Assembly: GCA_009746045.1 (NCBI GenBank)
Contig: RPFO01000891.1
Span: 993,404-1,057,403, forward strand
Source: Mesostigma viride
Taxonomy: Eukaryota; Streptophyta; Mesostigmatophyceae; Mesostigmatales; Mesostigmataceae
Direction: 5' to 3'
DNA length: 64,000 bases
The notes below the pieces were generated by a model, which did not search any database, was not told the origin of the DNA, and saw only the letters and a program-made list of their open reading frames with translations. Made by a program: the position numbers and the translations under genes. Numbering within the stretch: position 1 is the first letter of the stretch; each line of letters starts with the position of its first letter. This document shows positions 40,993 through 53,000 of this stretch, one piece after another.

Positions 40993-42318
40993 AATAGCTC
41001 GCATAATAGCCCAAGCTTGTATCCATTGGTAGTCACTGCCGCTATGGCAGCCATGCTTAGAAGGTTGGCCTAGCTGTGCCAACATACCACCTAGTCACGT
41101 GCACTGCTAACGCACGGTACATGCAACCAGCCGTAAGCTATGCGTCAGCCTACCTATGGTATTGCATGCACTGGTTGTATATTGCACCCACAGTGTTGCA
41201 CCCCGGCATGATGCACCATGCCGTGGAGAGAGCGCTCTGTGGCCTGCCCACTTGCGGCAGTGAGAGAAGCTAGGGCGCCCTCCCTCCTTCTCGCTGTGTA
41301 TATAGGGTTGAAGGTTCCTTTACTCTGTATTGGCACCCACGTGACGCAGTCACGTGCTTATTATTAATTAATCAATTTACCAGCCATACCCTAAGCTTAG
41401 TCCTTGTACAGCCATGCCTACGTCCTGGCTATGATCACTAGATTACTCGCCCACGCTCCTTGTTATAATATGCCATGCTCACATGGGTCTTATTGCACCC
41501 ACAGATTGCCGGATCGTTTACACGTGTACAGTTTAGCGTGTCCGAGTGCAGCTGTGGCATGGCAATTTGGTCTGAAGGAGAATGGGGGTCTCTGCCCTTT
41601 CTCCTGTTGTGCACACACATGGATGGTGTCTAACTCGATCGTTCCTAAAAGTAGTTACCAGTTGCACTTTGCGTTATAAAGTCCACAAGCCAACCTAATA
41701 ACAATTTTACCATCCACATTGAGACCAAAGCACACACGCATATTGAGTTACTTGGTGGCCATGTTGGTGGTCATGTTGCAATGTCCTATGGGTACATTTT
41801 AATAAGGACCCCCCCCACCAGGGGGGTCCGCTGGGTGCGAGACATGATACACCTAAAATGCATTTTATGTACGTGGTTTAAACAACTATATTGGACCTGG
41901 GCTTGGAAAGGCAGTTAGATTGGTAGCCATGCATCGCTTCTGAACACTCACATCACTGGTTGTCCCAGGGACCCAGCTGTACTTAGTATCTAAAAATAAC
42001 TGGAAGATGACAAGCTAAAAATGAGTTGCAGCTGTGCACCAGGGTACCCCCCTGTACTGTAACCGTTTTAAATTAGTCCCTGCGAACTTGGTCTGAACAT
42101 AGTGATGTCCGGTATCAGGGTGTACTACACATCTAGCTCTAGCAGCAGACCTAAAAATATCACGGAAATATCTACTGGCATTCGCGCCAGCTCGTTTCTA
42201 AAACTGGTTGCGATTTGTAGTTACGAGTAAAACTGGTAACTAGAAATTGGTACCAGTACCATCCAAGGGTTGATTAAAAGCACTTCGGTGCTCCGTGACT
42301 CCCAAACGAGAGCACGTG

Positions 42319-42391
42319 TTTAATTAATTAATTAATTAATTAATTAATTAATTAATTAATTAATTAATTAATTAATTAATTAATTAATTAA
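42319..42391. repeat. (AATT)n microsatellite
   Basis: About 18 copies of TTAA, next to one inner arm of the inverted repeat. Confidence 0.95.
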
Positions 42392-42394
42392 CTG

Positions 42395-42910
42395 CAGAAC
42401 AAGAAGAGGTGGGCAGAAGAGGTGGGCAGAAGAGGTGGGCAGAACACGACCCTGTGGGCAAGCCCCCTCCCCCCAAGCGGAGGCGGCGCGAGTGTAGTTA
42501 GGATTTTCTAGACTAGATAGCTTAGAGTTAGGGTAGTTCGATTACGCGGCTTCCTCCACCCCATCCATCATGGAATATGTGCTACATGATCTCCCAACGG
42601 AGGCATGTTATAATTTAATTTAATTTAATTTAAGAAGAGGTGGAAGACGGTTGTCCAGGCTCACACGCCAGCGCGCCCCCTGTGGCCGGGCAAGCCCCCC
42701 CCCCCCCCCCCCCCCCCAAGAGGAAGGGGCGCTTTGCCTGAGTAGAATAGTTAGAGTTTTCTAGATTAGATTTGCTGAGAGTTAGATTAGTTCGGTTTCG
42801 CGGCTTCGCCCACCGCTATCCATCCAGCAAGGGAATATGTGCTACATGATCTTCCAACGCCGGACGGACGGGAGTCATGTTATAATTATATTTAATTTAA
42901 TTTAATTTTG
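42395..42910 (+). mobile_element. two LINE 3' ends in tandem
   Basis: The first copy (about 42395-42640) has three AGAAGAGGTGGGC units, a basic C-terminal coding tail, the 3' UTR motif GATTACGCGGCTTCCTCC and a (TTTAA)n tail after CATGTTATAA. The second copy (about 42641-42910) repeats the same layout, with a C run inside the coding tail and its own CATGTTATAATTATATTTAA end. Both match the 3' part of the LINE at 10.7 kb. Confidence 0.8.
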
Positions 42911-43139
42911 AAGTGCTTTTATTAAAAAATTAAAATTAAATTGGAACTGTCATATCTGCATTGGGAGAACATGTAGCACATATCCCTGAGAAGGGTCATA
43001 TATATATTAGCTGGGCGTTTGCTTTGGTTTGAGTGATTTCACTCTGCTGTAAGTAATTATATTTTTAATATATATATATGGCTTTTAATACATTCCGGCT
43101 GGGCTACTTCCTGCATGCAAGGGTAGCTGGTGTAGATCA

Positions 43140-43335
43140 CTACACCTGCTCGGGCCGGTGCACTGACAAAGTGCACCTGCACCACTGCATGCACAATGTA
43201 TTCCAGCAGCTAAGGTGCGGACATATAGGGTGGAAGATCATGGCACATGGCTAAATAATTTGGCTAGGGCTGCCATGGCGTCTCAGCAGACTAGTAGCTC
43301 CGTCTGCATAGGCAAAGTTTGGCTAAAGGCATCAT
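43140..43335 (+). repeat. dispersed repeat related to 48620-48965
   Basis: Shares GTGCACCTGCA...CCACTG, GGTGGAAGAT and CATGGCTA with the region at 48.65-48.78 kb. No coding capacity seen. Confidence 0.5.
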
Positions 43336-43670
43336 ATTTGGGGAGTCCCATCCGATCAGAGGCGCACGTGCGCATATAGTTGTGGGACACGTACATGCTA
43401 AGCTAACTAACTAATTAATTAAACTCGTGCTCCCGTTGGGGAGTCACGGAGCACCGAAGTGCTTTTAATCCCTGTGTGTGCACAACAGGAGAATTTAGGG
43501 CAGAGACCCCCAGTCTCCTTCATGGCTAAGGCATGCCACAGCTGCATTCGGGCGCGCTAGCTAAACGGACACGCTAACGATCCGGCAATCTGTGGGTGCA
43601 GTAAGACCCATGTGAGCGTGGCATAACATGCATGGAGCGTGGGCAAGGAAATGCTAAGCTAAGCCTTAGT

Positions 43671-44600
43671 AGCTGACTAATCTACACTACTGTTATACAT
43701 TCCCTAGATCGACTGGGGTTGCTGGGGTGGCAGGGGGCGCCTGCCAGGGCTTGTGGTCGATCGTGGATGACCGCCCCCCTCCAGGATACCGGCCGGCTTC
43801 CCCCCTGCGAACTGCCGGAGCTGGTCAGGTAGGTCAGCCAAAGCTCCCGTCGCCGTGCGTTGTTGCTGCGCGCCAGGGCCCCTTGAGTCAAGTCATCTTC
43901 CAGCGTGTAAGAAACCTCCTCGCGAGCTTCTTGCCGCTTGCGGACGACAATGATGCAGCTTAATAATCCGCCATGTAATCAAAGGTGAGGAGCAGGGGAG
44001 CCGGGCCAGCCTTGACCCACGCGCGGGGAAGGCGGACGCCGGCCGACATCCGCAGCTCACCGATGAGGCCCATGCATCATGGGGGTAAGGATGTCGCGCA
44101 TAAATGCGCGCGATGGCAAGAGACTAGGAGTCCTCACCTGCTAGCCGGCTGGTCACCAAGTGCTTGACCGAATGACGTTATGGCAAGCGCTTGGTGATGT
44201 CGGCCTCCTGCCCTCCTCGCGGAGGTCGAGCGTTTGTTGCTTAAGCTGTGCTGTGATGGTGGAGCGGCATGCAGTGGCGGTGGAGGTGGTGTGGTGCTTA
44301 ATTCAGCATGTCCGCCCAGGTCTGGGTGGGAGGAGCATCGTCGGCCGCAGGGCCAGTGGTGCTCCTTTTATAATGATCCGGCCCTGTGCTTTTATAATCC
44401 CTGGTAATTGCTACATAGCAAGGAGGGCAGAGAGTCTGACCCATCCATCCGGCCACAGCTCTTTGGTTATATACTCTGGCCGGTGATCAAGGAGTGCGGA
44501 CCGCTAGGCATCCACTGTGGGTGCAATAAGACCTGAGCTGTCAGCGGACACGTACTTTGGGGAACATAACTCCGTTGGGAGCTTATTATGTAACACATAG
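43671..44600. other. unrecognised segment between repeats
   Basis: GC-rich DNA with short frames on both strands that I cannot assign. It may be a decayed mobile element given its surroundings. CTGTGGGTGCAATAAGACC near 44515 belongs to the same dispersed family as near 9785. Confidence 0.35.
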
Positions 44601-44621
44601 CGGCTGAGAGGGGGCATATTT

Positions 44622-44696
44622 TAAATTAAATTAAATTATATTATATTATATTATATTATATTATATTATATTATATTATATTATATTATATTATAA
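44622..44696. repeat. (ATATT)n microsatellite tail of the LINE
   Basis: About 12 copies of TTATA/ATATT plus TTAAA units. Sister copies end in (TTTAA)n at the same place, so the LINE family carries a pentanucleotide tail in place of poly(A). Confidence 0.9.
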
Positions 44697-45017
44697 CATG
44701 ACTCAGTTGGGAGATCATGCAGCACATATTCCCTTGCTTGATGCATATGGAGGTGGGCAGAGCCGCGAAACCGTACTATAATCTAACTCTAATATAATCT
44801 ATTATCTAGAAAACCCTACCTACTACATCAGTGCTATACTCAGCAAAGCGCCCCTTCCGCTTGGGGGGAGGGCGCTTGCCCACGTACAGGGGCGGGCGTA
44901 TGAGCCTGGACAATGGTCTTCCACCTCGCTTCTTGTCCGGCATCGAGAGTTGGAGTGAATGCGATGTTCAAACTGGGCTGGGACCCGCCACTACATAGGT
45001 CGCCCAGCAACTGCTGT

Positions 45018-46801
45018 TGTCTAATCACCAAGAAAATGTCCTCAAATGAGGACATTTTTAAGCATGGATACCATTTGTAATAACTAACACATGTCAACGT
45101 ACATCCATGGATACGGTATGGAACCATGTTCATTTATGATAGGTTCAAGAGTTGCAATGCTTAACATCCATGAAATATGCTCATTGTATAATTGTTTACG
45201 ATTTATGAATGTAGGGGGGTCGCTACGCGAGTGACCAAATAGCACTCAAGTCAACAATATGCCAAGAAAGAAGGCATGGCCAGGTCATGGCTGGCCCTGA
45301 AAATGCACCCAGGGTGCCCACAACATGTCTATGTTACACCCTCGCAGTCCTAGACCCTGCAGCCTGCCAGGGTGGGGGGACAAAATGTAACTGGCAACCA
45401 GGGACCATGGTGCAGGCCATACAGCAGGTGTAAAGCTAGCTCAGTCCAACGAGTGAAATATGAAGCAAATACTTGCCAAGTTTAGGTCCATGATCGTTGG
45501 TAGAGGCTCGGCTGCCACCACGGTGCTAAACCATGATGCTGAACCCTTACGTTATATATGAAACATATACTGCAAAGAGGCACAAGTTGTAACACAAGCA
45601 CAATGTAAACATGACAAGCTCAAGTTTCCAAGCCAGTCTTGATCACTTGGACATGAGTTGAAGCATTAGAAACATATGGGCAACATACCAGCAAGCCTTG
45701 AAAAACTTCTCAGCAACAAGGCAGTATATGTGTTGAATCAAACTACCACATCGCAATTAAGCACAGCGACTTCTAGTCGCTGCTGTTTTGATAACGCAAG
45801 GCCGTTTACCTTTTCAGTGACGCAGCGGGAAAAGAAAGTACTGCCCAGCAAACTTCCGTTATTCCCCGGACATAAACGTAATCAAAACCACGAAGTTGGG
45901 CATTGAAAGCAACCGGAATTATCACGTCTGCGAGAGTTATAGGTTACAATCCGCTTAACACGCTTACTTAGAACGATGCGGTTGAGAATGACAGTCGGAA
46001 CCTTGCTCTTGACGTGCGCGCGCCCAGGCCGCCAGCTGCGCAGGCCAGCTCAAGAAATATATATTAAAGGACGGTGACGCGTGGGAAGCACCCAGCCTTG
46101 CGGCAAAAGAAAAATATGGCTCGCGCTCGCCCTGGTTTTCGCCAGGCGCGACTGCGACATTACGACGAAAAAATAGAGACTCTTTGACGCATGCAACTGC
46201 CCAGGTCCCTCTTCTCCCCATGTCGCCCATAAGCCCAGAAGCGTACCATAACCCATACTCGCGATATCCGCAGCGCCTGGTCGGAAAAAGAAGTTGTAAA
46301 ACCGAACTGCGAACTGACCGCTATCATGCGCGGCTATCATGCGATCTACGTACGTAGCTCTCAGATTTTCTTCAACAATGCCAAAATCCGTTCATGAACA
46401 AAATTTTCGACATATACAAAGCACCTGCACGTGAAGAATAGCATCTTCGAAATCACTAGATTACGATCTAAAATGCTGTCTTCGTCCGGGGCAAAATAAT
46501 GCCCTATAACATTCAGGCAAGCCTCGGAACTGGCACGACCCCATAGCCGCCACTCGACAAAACACTCGATTGCATTGCGATGTTCTTGCTATTGTAGGTA
46601 CTTTTCGTCGCCTCATATTTTCCAGGTACGGTCGACCCCTGTCGACCCCAGGGGCTTGGCGCGCTCAGTACCTATCCCAGTTTCGCGCCAAAACCCACCA
46701 AGTGACCCTAGGACCAAATTTGGCGCCAAAACCGCGCCCCTGACCCCCCCCGTCTCAAACGAGGACTATGTCCTCAAATGAGGACATTTGGTTTTTGGAC
46801 A
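45018..46801. mobile_element. 1784-bp TIR element nested in the LINE, 4-bp target duplication
   Basis: It begins TGTCTAATCACCAAG and its other end read inward begins TGTCCAAAAACCAA. Each end carries the palindrome ATGTCCTCAAATGAGGACAT (45036-45055 and 46768-46787). CTGT flanks both sides (45014-45017, 46802-46805). The sister LINE copy near 40237 shows the uninterrupted site with a single CTGT (sense CCCACAGCTG). Ends TGTC...GACA with a 4-bp duplication fit Ginger-type DNA transposons; a solo LTR (TG...CA) is the alternative. Inside are only short frames (the longest clean one 76 aa at 45676-45906, plus), none resembling a transposase, so it is non-autonomous. Confidence 0.85.
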
Positions 46802-48619
46802 CTGTGGGTAGGTCGTGGCATGTTTGCCTACCTTCTTAGGTATGTCCTTGGGGCCAGGCCAGACCTGTCAGGCCATATGCCGTCCTGGCTGGCCAAGCCG
46901 CTGGGGGCCGGCCAGACCGAGGTCGCGGTGTCTACCTGGCTGGTGCGAGCAAGATGTCCTACGAATGCTATCCTACGCTGTCTAATCTCGTCCGAAATGC
47001 GAGCCGGGCATGCCCTGGTACAAAGATTCTAATGACCTATGCGTGGTAAACCCTACATTCAGGGCCTGACGTAGCATCCTGGTTACCGCGTGCCGTCTAG
47101 CTTGGCCGCCAGCGTGTCCATGAGCGTCCATGCCTCGGCGCCATATAGGTGAGCACCGTGAGGACCAGGCAGGACCTTGACGAGCATGGGCTTGCGGGGC
47201 TCGCTGAGGGCCTTCGAGTGCCAGTAGGTTTTAAAGCGAGCGATGCCTTAGTAGCTAACCCAGGCCACTGAGGCCGATGCGGGTCATCCACATCGTCGGC
47301 GGTGTCGGGGAGCATGCTCCCCAGCAGTTTGAAGCGATCACGAAACGGGACCTCCGTCCCGTCTAGCAGCCGCGGCAGCGGCGGGCGACTGTAAGCCCCA
47401 ATCACCATCGCCTCAGTTTCAACACTAATCTCCAGCCCCACCGCCCTCCCCTCCAAGCCCAGAGTCAGTCCAGCCAGGTCCGGAATGTGCTCGGGGCGCG
47501 CGATCGTGAGGGTGGTGTCATCCGCATAAATCAGGTCGGACAGGCGGTAGCCCGCCGGGTCAACGCCGCCGTGTTCGCGCGATGTCCAAGCCCGGCTGGC
47601 TCGAACCCCGTTAAGAGCAGTAAAGCGTGCACGTGCCCGGCGCATGACATGATCCACGACAATAATGAACAGATCATGGGGACAGGACACAGCCTTGCCA
47701 TACCCCGTGGTGAAGGGGGAATGGTGGGCGGTGTTGCCTTCCGCAGTCCGCACTACTGCCTAGCTGTGAGCCCTCATACAGTCGATGAATGGCAGCAATA
47801 AATGCTGGTGGTACCCGATCCAGAGCTAGGATGGCCCAAAAAGCCTCCCAGAGGACCGTGTGAAAGGCCTTAATTGATATAGTCAACAAAAATGAAGACT
47901 AGCGGCAAACTGTCAGGGCAAAGGCGACGCACCTCCTCCATCAACCGGCGCGCGACAAACACAGCCATGACAGTGTTACGACCACGACGGAAACCCATCT
48001 GAGACTCACCCAGGTGTGGGTCCAGCGCGGCGCGGAGCCGGTGCAGCATCATGCGCATGAAGACCTTCAGCGCGGCGCTCTGGAGGCAGACACCCCGATA
48101 GTTACCGGGGTCAGCAGCAGAGCCCTTCTTGTACAGCATGACTCGGATGGCCGTCTGCCACTCAGCAGGCGGAGGCTCATCAGAGCTAGAGCAGGACACG
48201 GTTGCTGAACGCCAGCACTCAGCAGAAGCTCCCTTACCGCCAGGTCAGGGGTCTTCAGCAGCTCAGCAGAAAGGTGGTCGGCACCGACCGCTGCGTCGTA
48301 CCGCAGGCGAGCAAGGGCGCCGTCCAATTCCTTCAAAGTGAAGGGGTGGACGACGTCGTTGGTGCCAAGGCAGCCCTCCTGCAAGGCGGGGACTTGGTAT
48401 AGTCCGCGGCCGAGGAGGGGGGCGCCGGCGGCGGCGGGGGTCCTGCAACACCGAGACGGACGGCCGTCTCGGGGTGAAGCGGCGGGGGGGGGGGCGCGAG
48501 CCCCACCTGTACCAAGGTTCAAACATTGTGGGCCAACCAGCGGTCAAGGCTGACCGGCGCCGTGCCGTCCCCCGTGTGCTCCGGGGGCATATAATATATG
48601 CCGTTTGTAATGCATTCTG

Positions 48620-48965
48620 ATCTACAACCTGCAGGTGGGGGGGTGTAAACCGCCGTGGACCTACACTGGGTGCACAAGGTGCACCTGCATGCACCACTGA
48701 CGTGCCATGATGTATCATATATACCTAAAAGGCCTGGCATGAGGTGGAAGATGATTGTGGCTAGGCAAGAGCTAGGGCATGACATATCAGCAGATCGACG
48801 GTTGTCTCTTTGAGATCGAGTCGAGAGTAATTAACTCGGTGCATGGGCAAAGCCATGGATGATGCAATTCAGCCAAGCTCGGTGCATGGGCAAAGCCATG
48901 GATGATGCAATTTAGCCAAGCTCTGCCTATGCAGAGAGTCACTCTCTGCTGAGAAGCCATGCGCA
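48620..48965 (+). repeat. dispersed repeat with a 46-bp tandem pair
   Basis: Related to 43140-43335. It contains two copies of CGGTGCATGGGCAAAGCCAT...AGCCAAGCT at about 48838 and 48884. No coding capacity seen. Confidence 0.6.
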
Positions 48966-50025
48966 GGCGATGCCGAGGGCGAGGCCGCAGGAGGAGCCGA
49001 GTAGACTGGTCACGAACACTTGGTTAGTGTCACCGCTGCCTTGTAGGCCGGAGGGCGGAACTGCAGCCGGAGCTGCAGGCGCGTGTTTGCATAGCTCATT
49101 GCAGCGCCATCAAACTGGGTTGCGTCGTGGAGCATTTGCTCGCGTCATAATATTACCTAATAGCTTCGGGAAATATATCAGCGTGTGCGTCTTGTAGAAA
49201 GACGAAGCGATTGTGATAGTCGCGGCAAAATTTGGAGCCCAGACGTAAAAGTTATGAGCTCCGCCGTCAGCCATGGCAATAATGTATATGCACTAATTGC
49301 GACGGGCAACTTTCATGCTCCCGGTGTCAACCTATAGAGCTAAAACACGTCGAAGGAACATGGAGTAGAACATGTGTTCAGAAATGCCCGTGCCATTGAC
49401 TGGCCGACAGCCGCATGCAACTCAGACTGATAGGGACATGTTTTCATTCAGGAAATCAAGCAACAAGACGCACCTCGGCCCACCCAATGAGCCAGGCATC
49501 GCCAGAAAAACAGCATGTGCCCCTCACATATGCACACGACATGGGCAACTGAGGGTACAGACCAGCTCGGGAGAATGGCTGGTTCTCTCATTGAGTTCTG
49601 GTAAGTACTGCATTGTCAGCCACAGGACACACAGCCAGGTCCCACCGAGTACAAATCCAGCAGTGTTTCCGACTGCAAGTCCACCATCTTCCCATCACGC
49701 TCCGTGTCTCCACCACAGGGACATGTGTAAAGTCGATTTCCTGGACAGCCCCCCAATAGGTTCCTCACTGGTTTGTCACTGGTTCCCCACTGGGCATTGC
49801 CCCGGTTTGTTGGTTTGTTCCAGTAAGCCCAGGGGCAACCCCAATACATCCTCACTGGTGTATCCCTCGTCGCGAGCTCTACATTAACTCGCACCGAGTC
49901 CCTCACTTCTCCCTCACCAGCTATTCCTCCTTGGTCCATAGCTCCCTAGTTCCTCCCTGGCTCCTAGTCCCTCCCTAGTTGTTCACAGGCTCCTTGGACA
50001 CAGATCCTCCGCAGGTCCAGCCCCC
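48966..50025. other. no gene seen; 3' flank of the SAM-domain gene
   Basis: Short frames only. The stretch 49740-49990 is rich in CCTCACTGGTT and TCCCTAGTTCC repeats. The polyadenylation signal of the SAM-domain gene should lie here, but I cannot point to it with confidence. Confidence 0.4.
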
Positions 50026-53000
50026 CTAGTTCCGCGTCTCCTCCGCGACGCTCGAGCGGATGCGCCGCTTCCTCAAATCCCCCTCCAGCCGCGCCATGAA
50101 GTCGGCTGTCAGCTCCTTGCTCGCAGCCGACGTGCGCGGCGCGCTGCGCGGCCTCACTCGCACCAACAAATTCGCGGCGATCTCCGCCACCTTGCGCTCC
50201 CTCGCCGCGGCCGCATTCGCCTGCTTGGCCAGGAACTGCTGGTTGCGGATTGCACGGTACACAAACAGCAGCTTGCGGTCACCTTTACGGCGCAGCAGCG
50301 TCTCCAGGTCGCGAGGGAGCACCCTGGAGAGGAGGCCCAGGGTCTCTTCCAGCCCTGGACCGGAGAGGAGCACGTGGCTGCTGTCCGCCCGCTGCTGCTT
50401 CTCGTCCAGCGCGGGCAAGTCCCCGTCCTCCTCCTCGTCCTCCTCGTCATAATCCACGACCTGCCCGGCAGCACCACCGCCACCCCTGGCCCCCTCCGCT
50501 CCTCCCCCTCGGCGCTCCCGCCACTCGCCGACGATGCTGCTCCGTTGGCGTCAGCGCCGCCCCCTCGACCGGTGCTCGCACTCGCGCGCTGTGCCCACTG
50601 CTTTGCCTGCGCGGATATCGACGCGGTGATCGCGTCCGCCTTGGCCTGCTGCGTGGTGCCCCCCCCACCGCTGGTATTTCCCCCCCCGGCGGCAGCCCTT
50701 GCTCGTGCCATGTCGAGTGCCGCGAGCAGCAACGCGTCGAGCCGCTCGTTCTGCAGCCGCACGCGCGCACCCTCGCGGTGGGCCTCCAGTGCGCGCTCGA
50801 TCGCCCGCCGCTCCTCCGCCGCCTCCGACTGCATGCGCGCCACCTCCTGCCGCTGCGCCTCCACCTGCTTCTGCCGACGCAACAACTGGGCACGCTTCGC
50901 GTCCGCGGCCTCCCTCTCCCCCTCCTGGCCCCCTCACCTGTGCCCCCGCCCCCGCCTCCCTCGTCCTCCCCTGCCTCTGCCCTCGCCTGCAGCGCAGCGT
51001 CCTCATCGGCTTGCTCCCGCGCCAACGCCAGAAGCTTGGCGTCGGCGTCGTCCAGCTCTGCCAGCGCCGCCCGCGCCTGTGCCTCTGCCTCCTTGGCCGC
51101 GTGCAGCCGCTCCTGCAGCTCCGGCTCCCCCTTGACAACCGCCGATGTGCGTGCTTTCAACTCCCTGTCCGCCCCTGGCGCAGGCCACCCGAGCTGGGAC
51201 TCAAAATGCCGCAACGCCTCCGCGCGCTCCTCGCGCGCACGCTCCCTGGCCACAGGGACACCCGAGGGGCCCTCCAGGGTACGGGTGAGCGCCTCCTTGC
51301 TGGCCTCTCTCGCGCGCAGGCTCGTCTCAAAGCGGCGCAGGAACTCGTTTGTCTTGAGGCAGAGGATGAGGAACTCCTTGCGCTTGAACTTGAGCAGCGT
51401 CGACCGCTGCTCCGACGCGAGGCCAAAGCTCGCGCGCTGGCTGGCCTCGATCCGGTCCAGCCGCGCGGCCTGCTCGGGCGACAGCTTCAGTGCATCCCTC
51501 TTCCCGACCTCGATTCGCCCCAGCTCCTCTCGCTGCTCCGCCGTGAGCCCCAGCGCCTCCACTTTGTTGATGTCCGCCGCGACCAGCGCCGCCTTCTGCT
51601 TTCCCGACAGCCCCAGCTTGTCCCACTTGGTGCCCTCGGCGCGCAGGAGCGCGTCACGCTGCGACGGGGACAAGTTCAGCTTGTCCCACTTGCCCGCCTC
51701 CGCGCGCGCAAGCCGTTCCCTCTGGTCACTCGTGAGCTTGACCACGTCCCATTTCGTCGCGTCCACGCGGCCCAGCTTCTCCCTCTGCTCCCGCGAGAGT
51801 GCTAGATCGTGCCACTTGGCGGCCTCGAGACCGCCCAGCTTCTCCCGCTGGCCCGGCGTGAGCTCCAGCGCGTCTGCCGCGCCCGCCTCCGCCAGGATTA
51901 ACATCTCCTTGACATCTGGGGCCAGCTCGAGCGCTTTCCACTGCCCCGCCTGGATGCGCTTGAGCTTGTCCTCCTGCTCCATGCTGAGCTCCAGCCCGCC
52001 CCATTTCGTCTCCTCAAAGCGCGCCAGCTTGGCGCGCTGGCCAGGCGTCAAGTCCAGGTGGTCCTGCTTGCTCGCCTGGATCGCGTGGAGCGCATTCCTC
52101 TGTTCTTGCGTCAGCTGCAAGTGCTCACCATGGGCCGCCTCCACCCCCGCCAGCGCATCCACTTGCTCTCTCGTCAGCCCCAGCTTGACCCGCTTGGACC
52201 ACTCAAACTCCACCAGCGCCTCCTGCTGCTCGGGCGTCAGGTTCAGCGCCTCCCATTTCCCAGCGTCGATGCGCCCCAGTCGCTCTTTCTGGTCCGCACT
52301 CAGCCCGAGTTGGCCCCACTTCTTGGCTTCGAACGCCGCAAACTTGGCCTTTTGGTCGGCGTTCAGCCCCAGGTCGTCCCACTTGCCCGCCTCGAATCGC
52401 TCGATCTTGGCTTTTTGGAGCAGGCTCAGGTCGGGGATCTTGTCCAGCTTTGTCCCCCCCAGCTTGCGCTGCTTCTCCTTCTGCTCCCCGCTCAGCTTCA
52501 ACTCCTCGAGCAAGCTGGCCTCGGCTCTGGCCAGCTTGGCCTTCTGGTCGCCGCTCAACCCGAGCGCGTCCGCCTTGCCGGCTTCCATCGTGGCGAGTTT
52601 CTGCTTTTGCTCCGGGGTCAAGTTGAGCGACGTCGCCTTGCTGGAGTCCACCCGAGCCAGCGTGTCGCGCTGCTGCGCCGAGAGGCCCAATGCATCCGCC
52701 TTCCCGGCCTCGATTGCCACCAGCTTGTCCCGCTGGCTCTGTGACAAGTCACAGGCGTCCCATTTAGCTGCCTCGAGCCACGCCAGCTGCTGCTGCTGCT
52801 CCTGCGATAACCCGAGTCGCTTCCACTTGCCGGCCTCCAGGTCCTCCAACGCCTCCAACTGCTCGGGCATCAAGTCCAGGGTGTCCCATTTCCCGGCCTC
52901 CAGTCGAGCCAGCGCCCCTTTCTGATCCTCCGACAACTCCAGGCAAGCGTACAGGCTCTGCCGCATGCCGGCCTCAAGCGCGGCCCTCTTGTCCCGCTGC

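Larger units (their letters stand above)
41440..43670. repeat. imperfect inverted repeat, outer arms about 170 bp
   Basis: The left arm (about 41450-41620, plus) and the right arm (about 43487-43655, minus) share CTCACATGGGTCTTA, GCACCCACAGATTGCCGGAT, GCAGCTGTGGCATG and CTCCTGTTGTGCACACACA. A second inverted pair lies inside: GATTAAAAGCACTTCGGTGC plus CTCCGTGACTCC at 42271-42330 and, inverted, at 43405-43469. The two blocks are 16 bp apart on the right but about 650 bp apart on the left, so the left arm has an insertion or the right a deletion. No transposase frame is visible. Confidence 0.75.
44605..48560 (-). mobile_element. LINE (non-LTR retrotransposon), degenerate, split by a nested element
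   Basis: Minus-strand LINE lacking its 5' endonuclease part. RT pieces in order: FTLKELDGALARLRYD and VGADHLSAELLK (48.3 kb), GNYRGVCLQSAALKV and GFRRGRNTVMAV (48.0 kb), VFIFVDYIN then AFHTVLWEA after a frame break (47.88 kb), the catalytic box LIYADDTTLTIA (47.5 kb), GLEISVETEAMVIGA (47.4 kb) and GLAGPQRLG-type tail sequence (46.9 kb). The 3' part resumes at 45013-44605 with a K/R/P-rich C-terminus and 3' UTR, ending in a long ATATT/TTTAA pentanucleotide tail at 44695-44620. Multiple frameshifts and stops: not active. Confidence 0.88.

Noticed and set aside
45676..45906. 76-codon frame inside the nested TIR element as a transposase remnant
   Set aside because: No catalytic motif or similarity to any transposase that I can see.
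49616..49939. 107-codon minus-strand frame
   Set aside because: Built on repeated CCTCACTGG-type sequence downstream of a gene; no recognisable domain.
50250..52925. 891-codon plus-strand frame opposite the SAM-domain gene, and similar ones at 52965-54404 and 53003-54019
   Set aside because: Shadow of the minus-strand 63-bp coding repeat; composition is serine/arginine or leucine noise, while the minus strand shows a clear repeat and a SAM domain.
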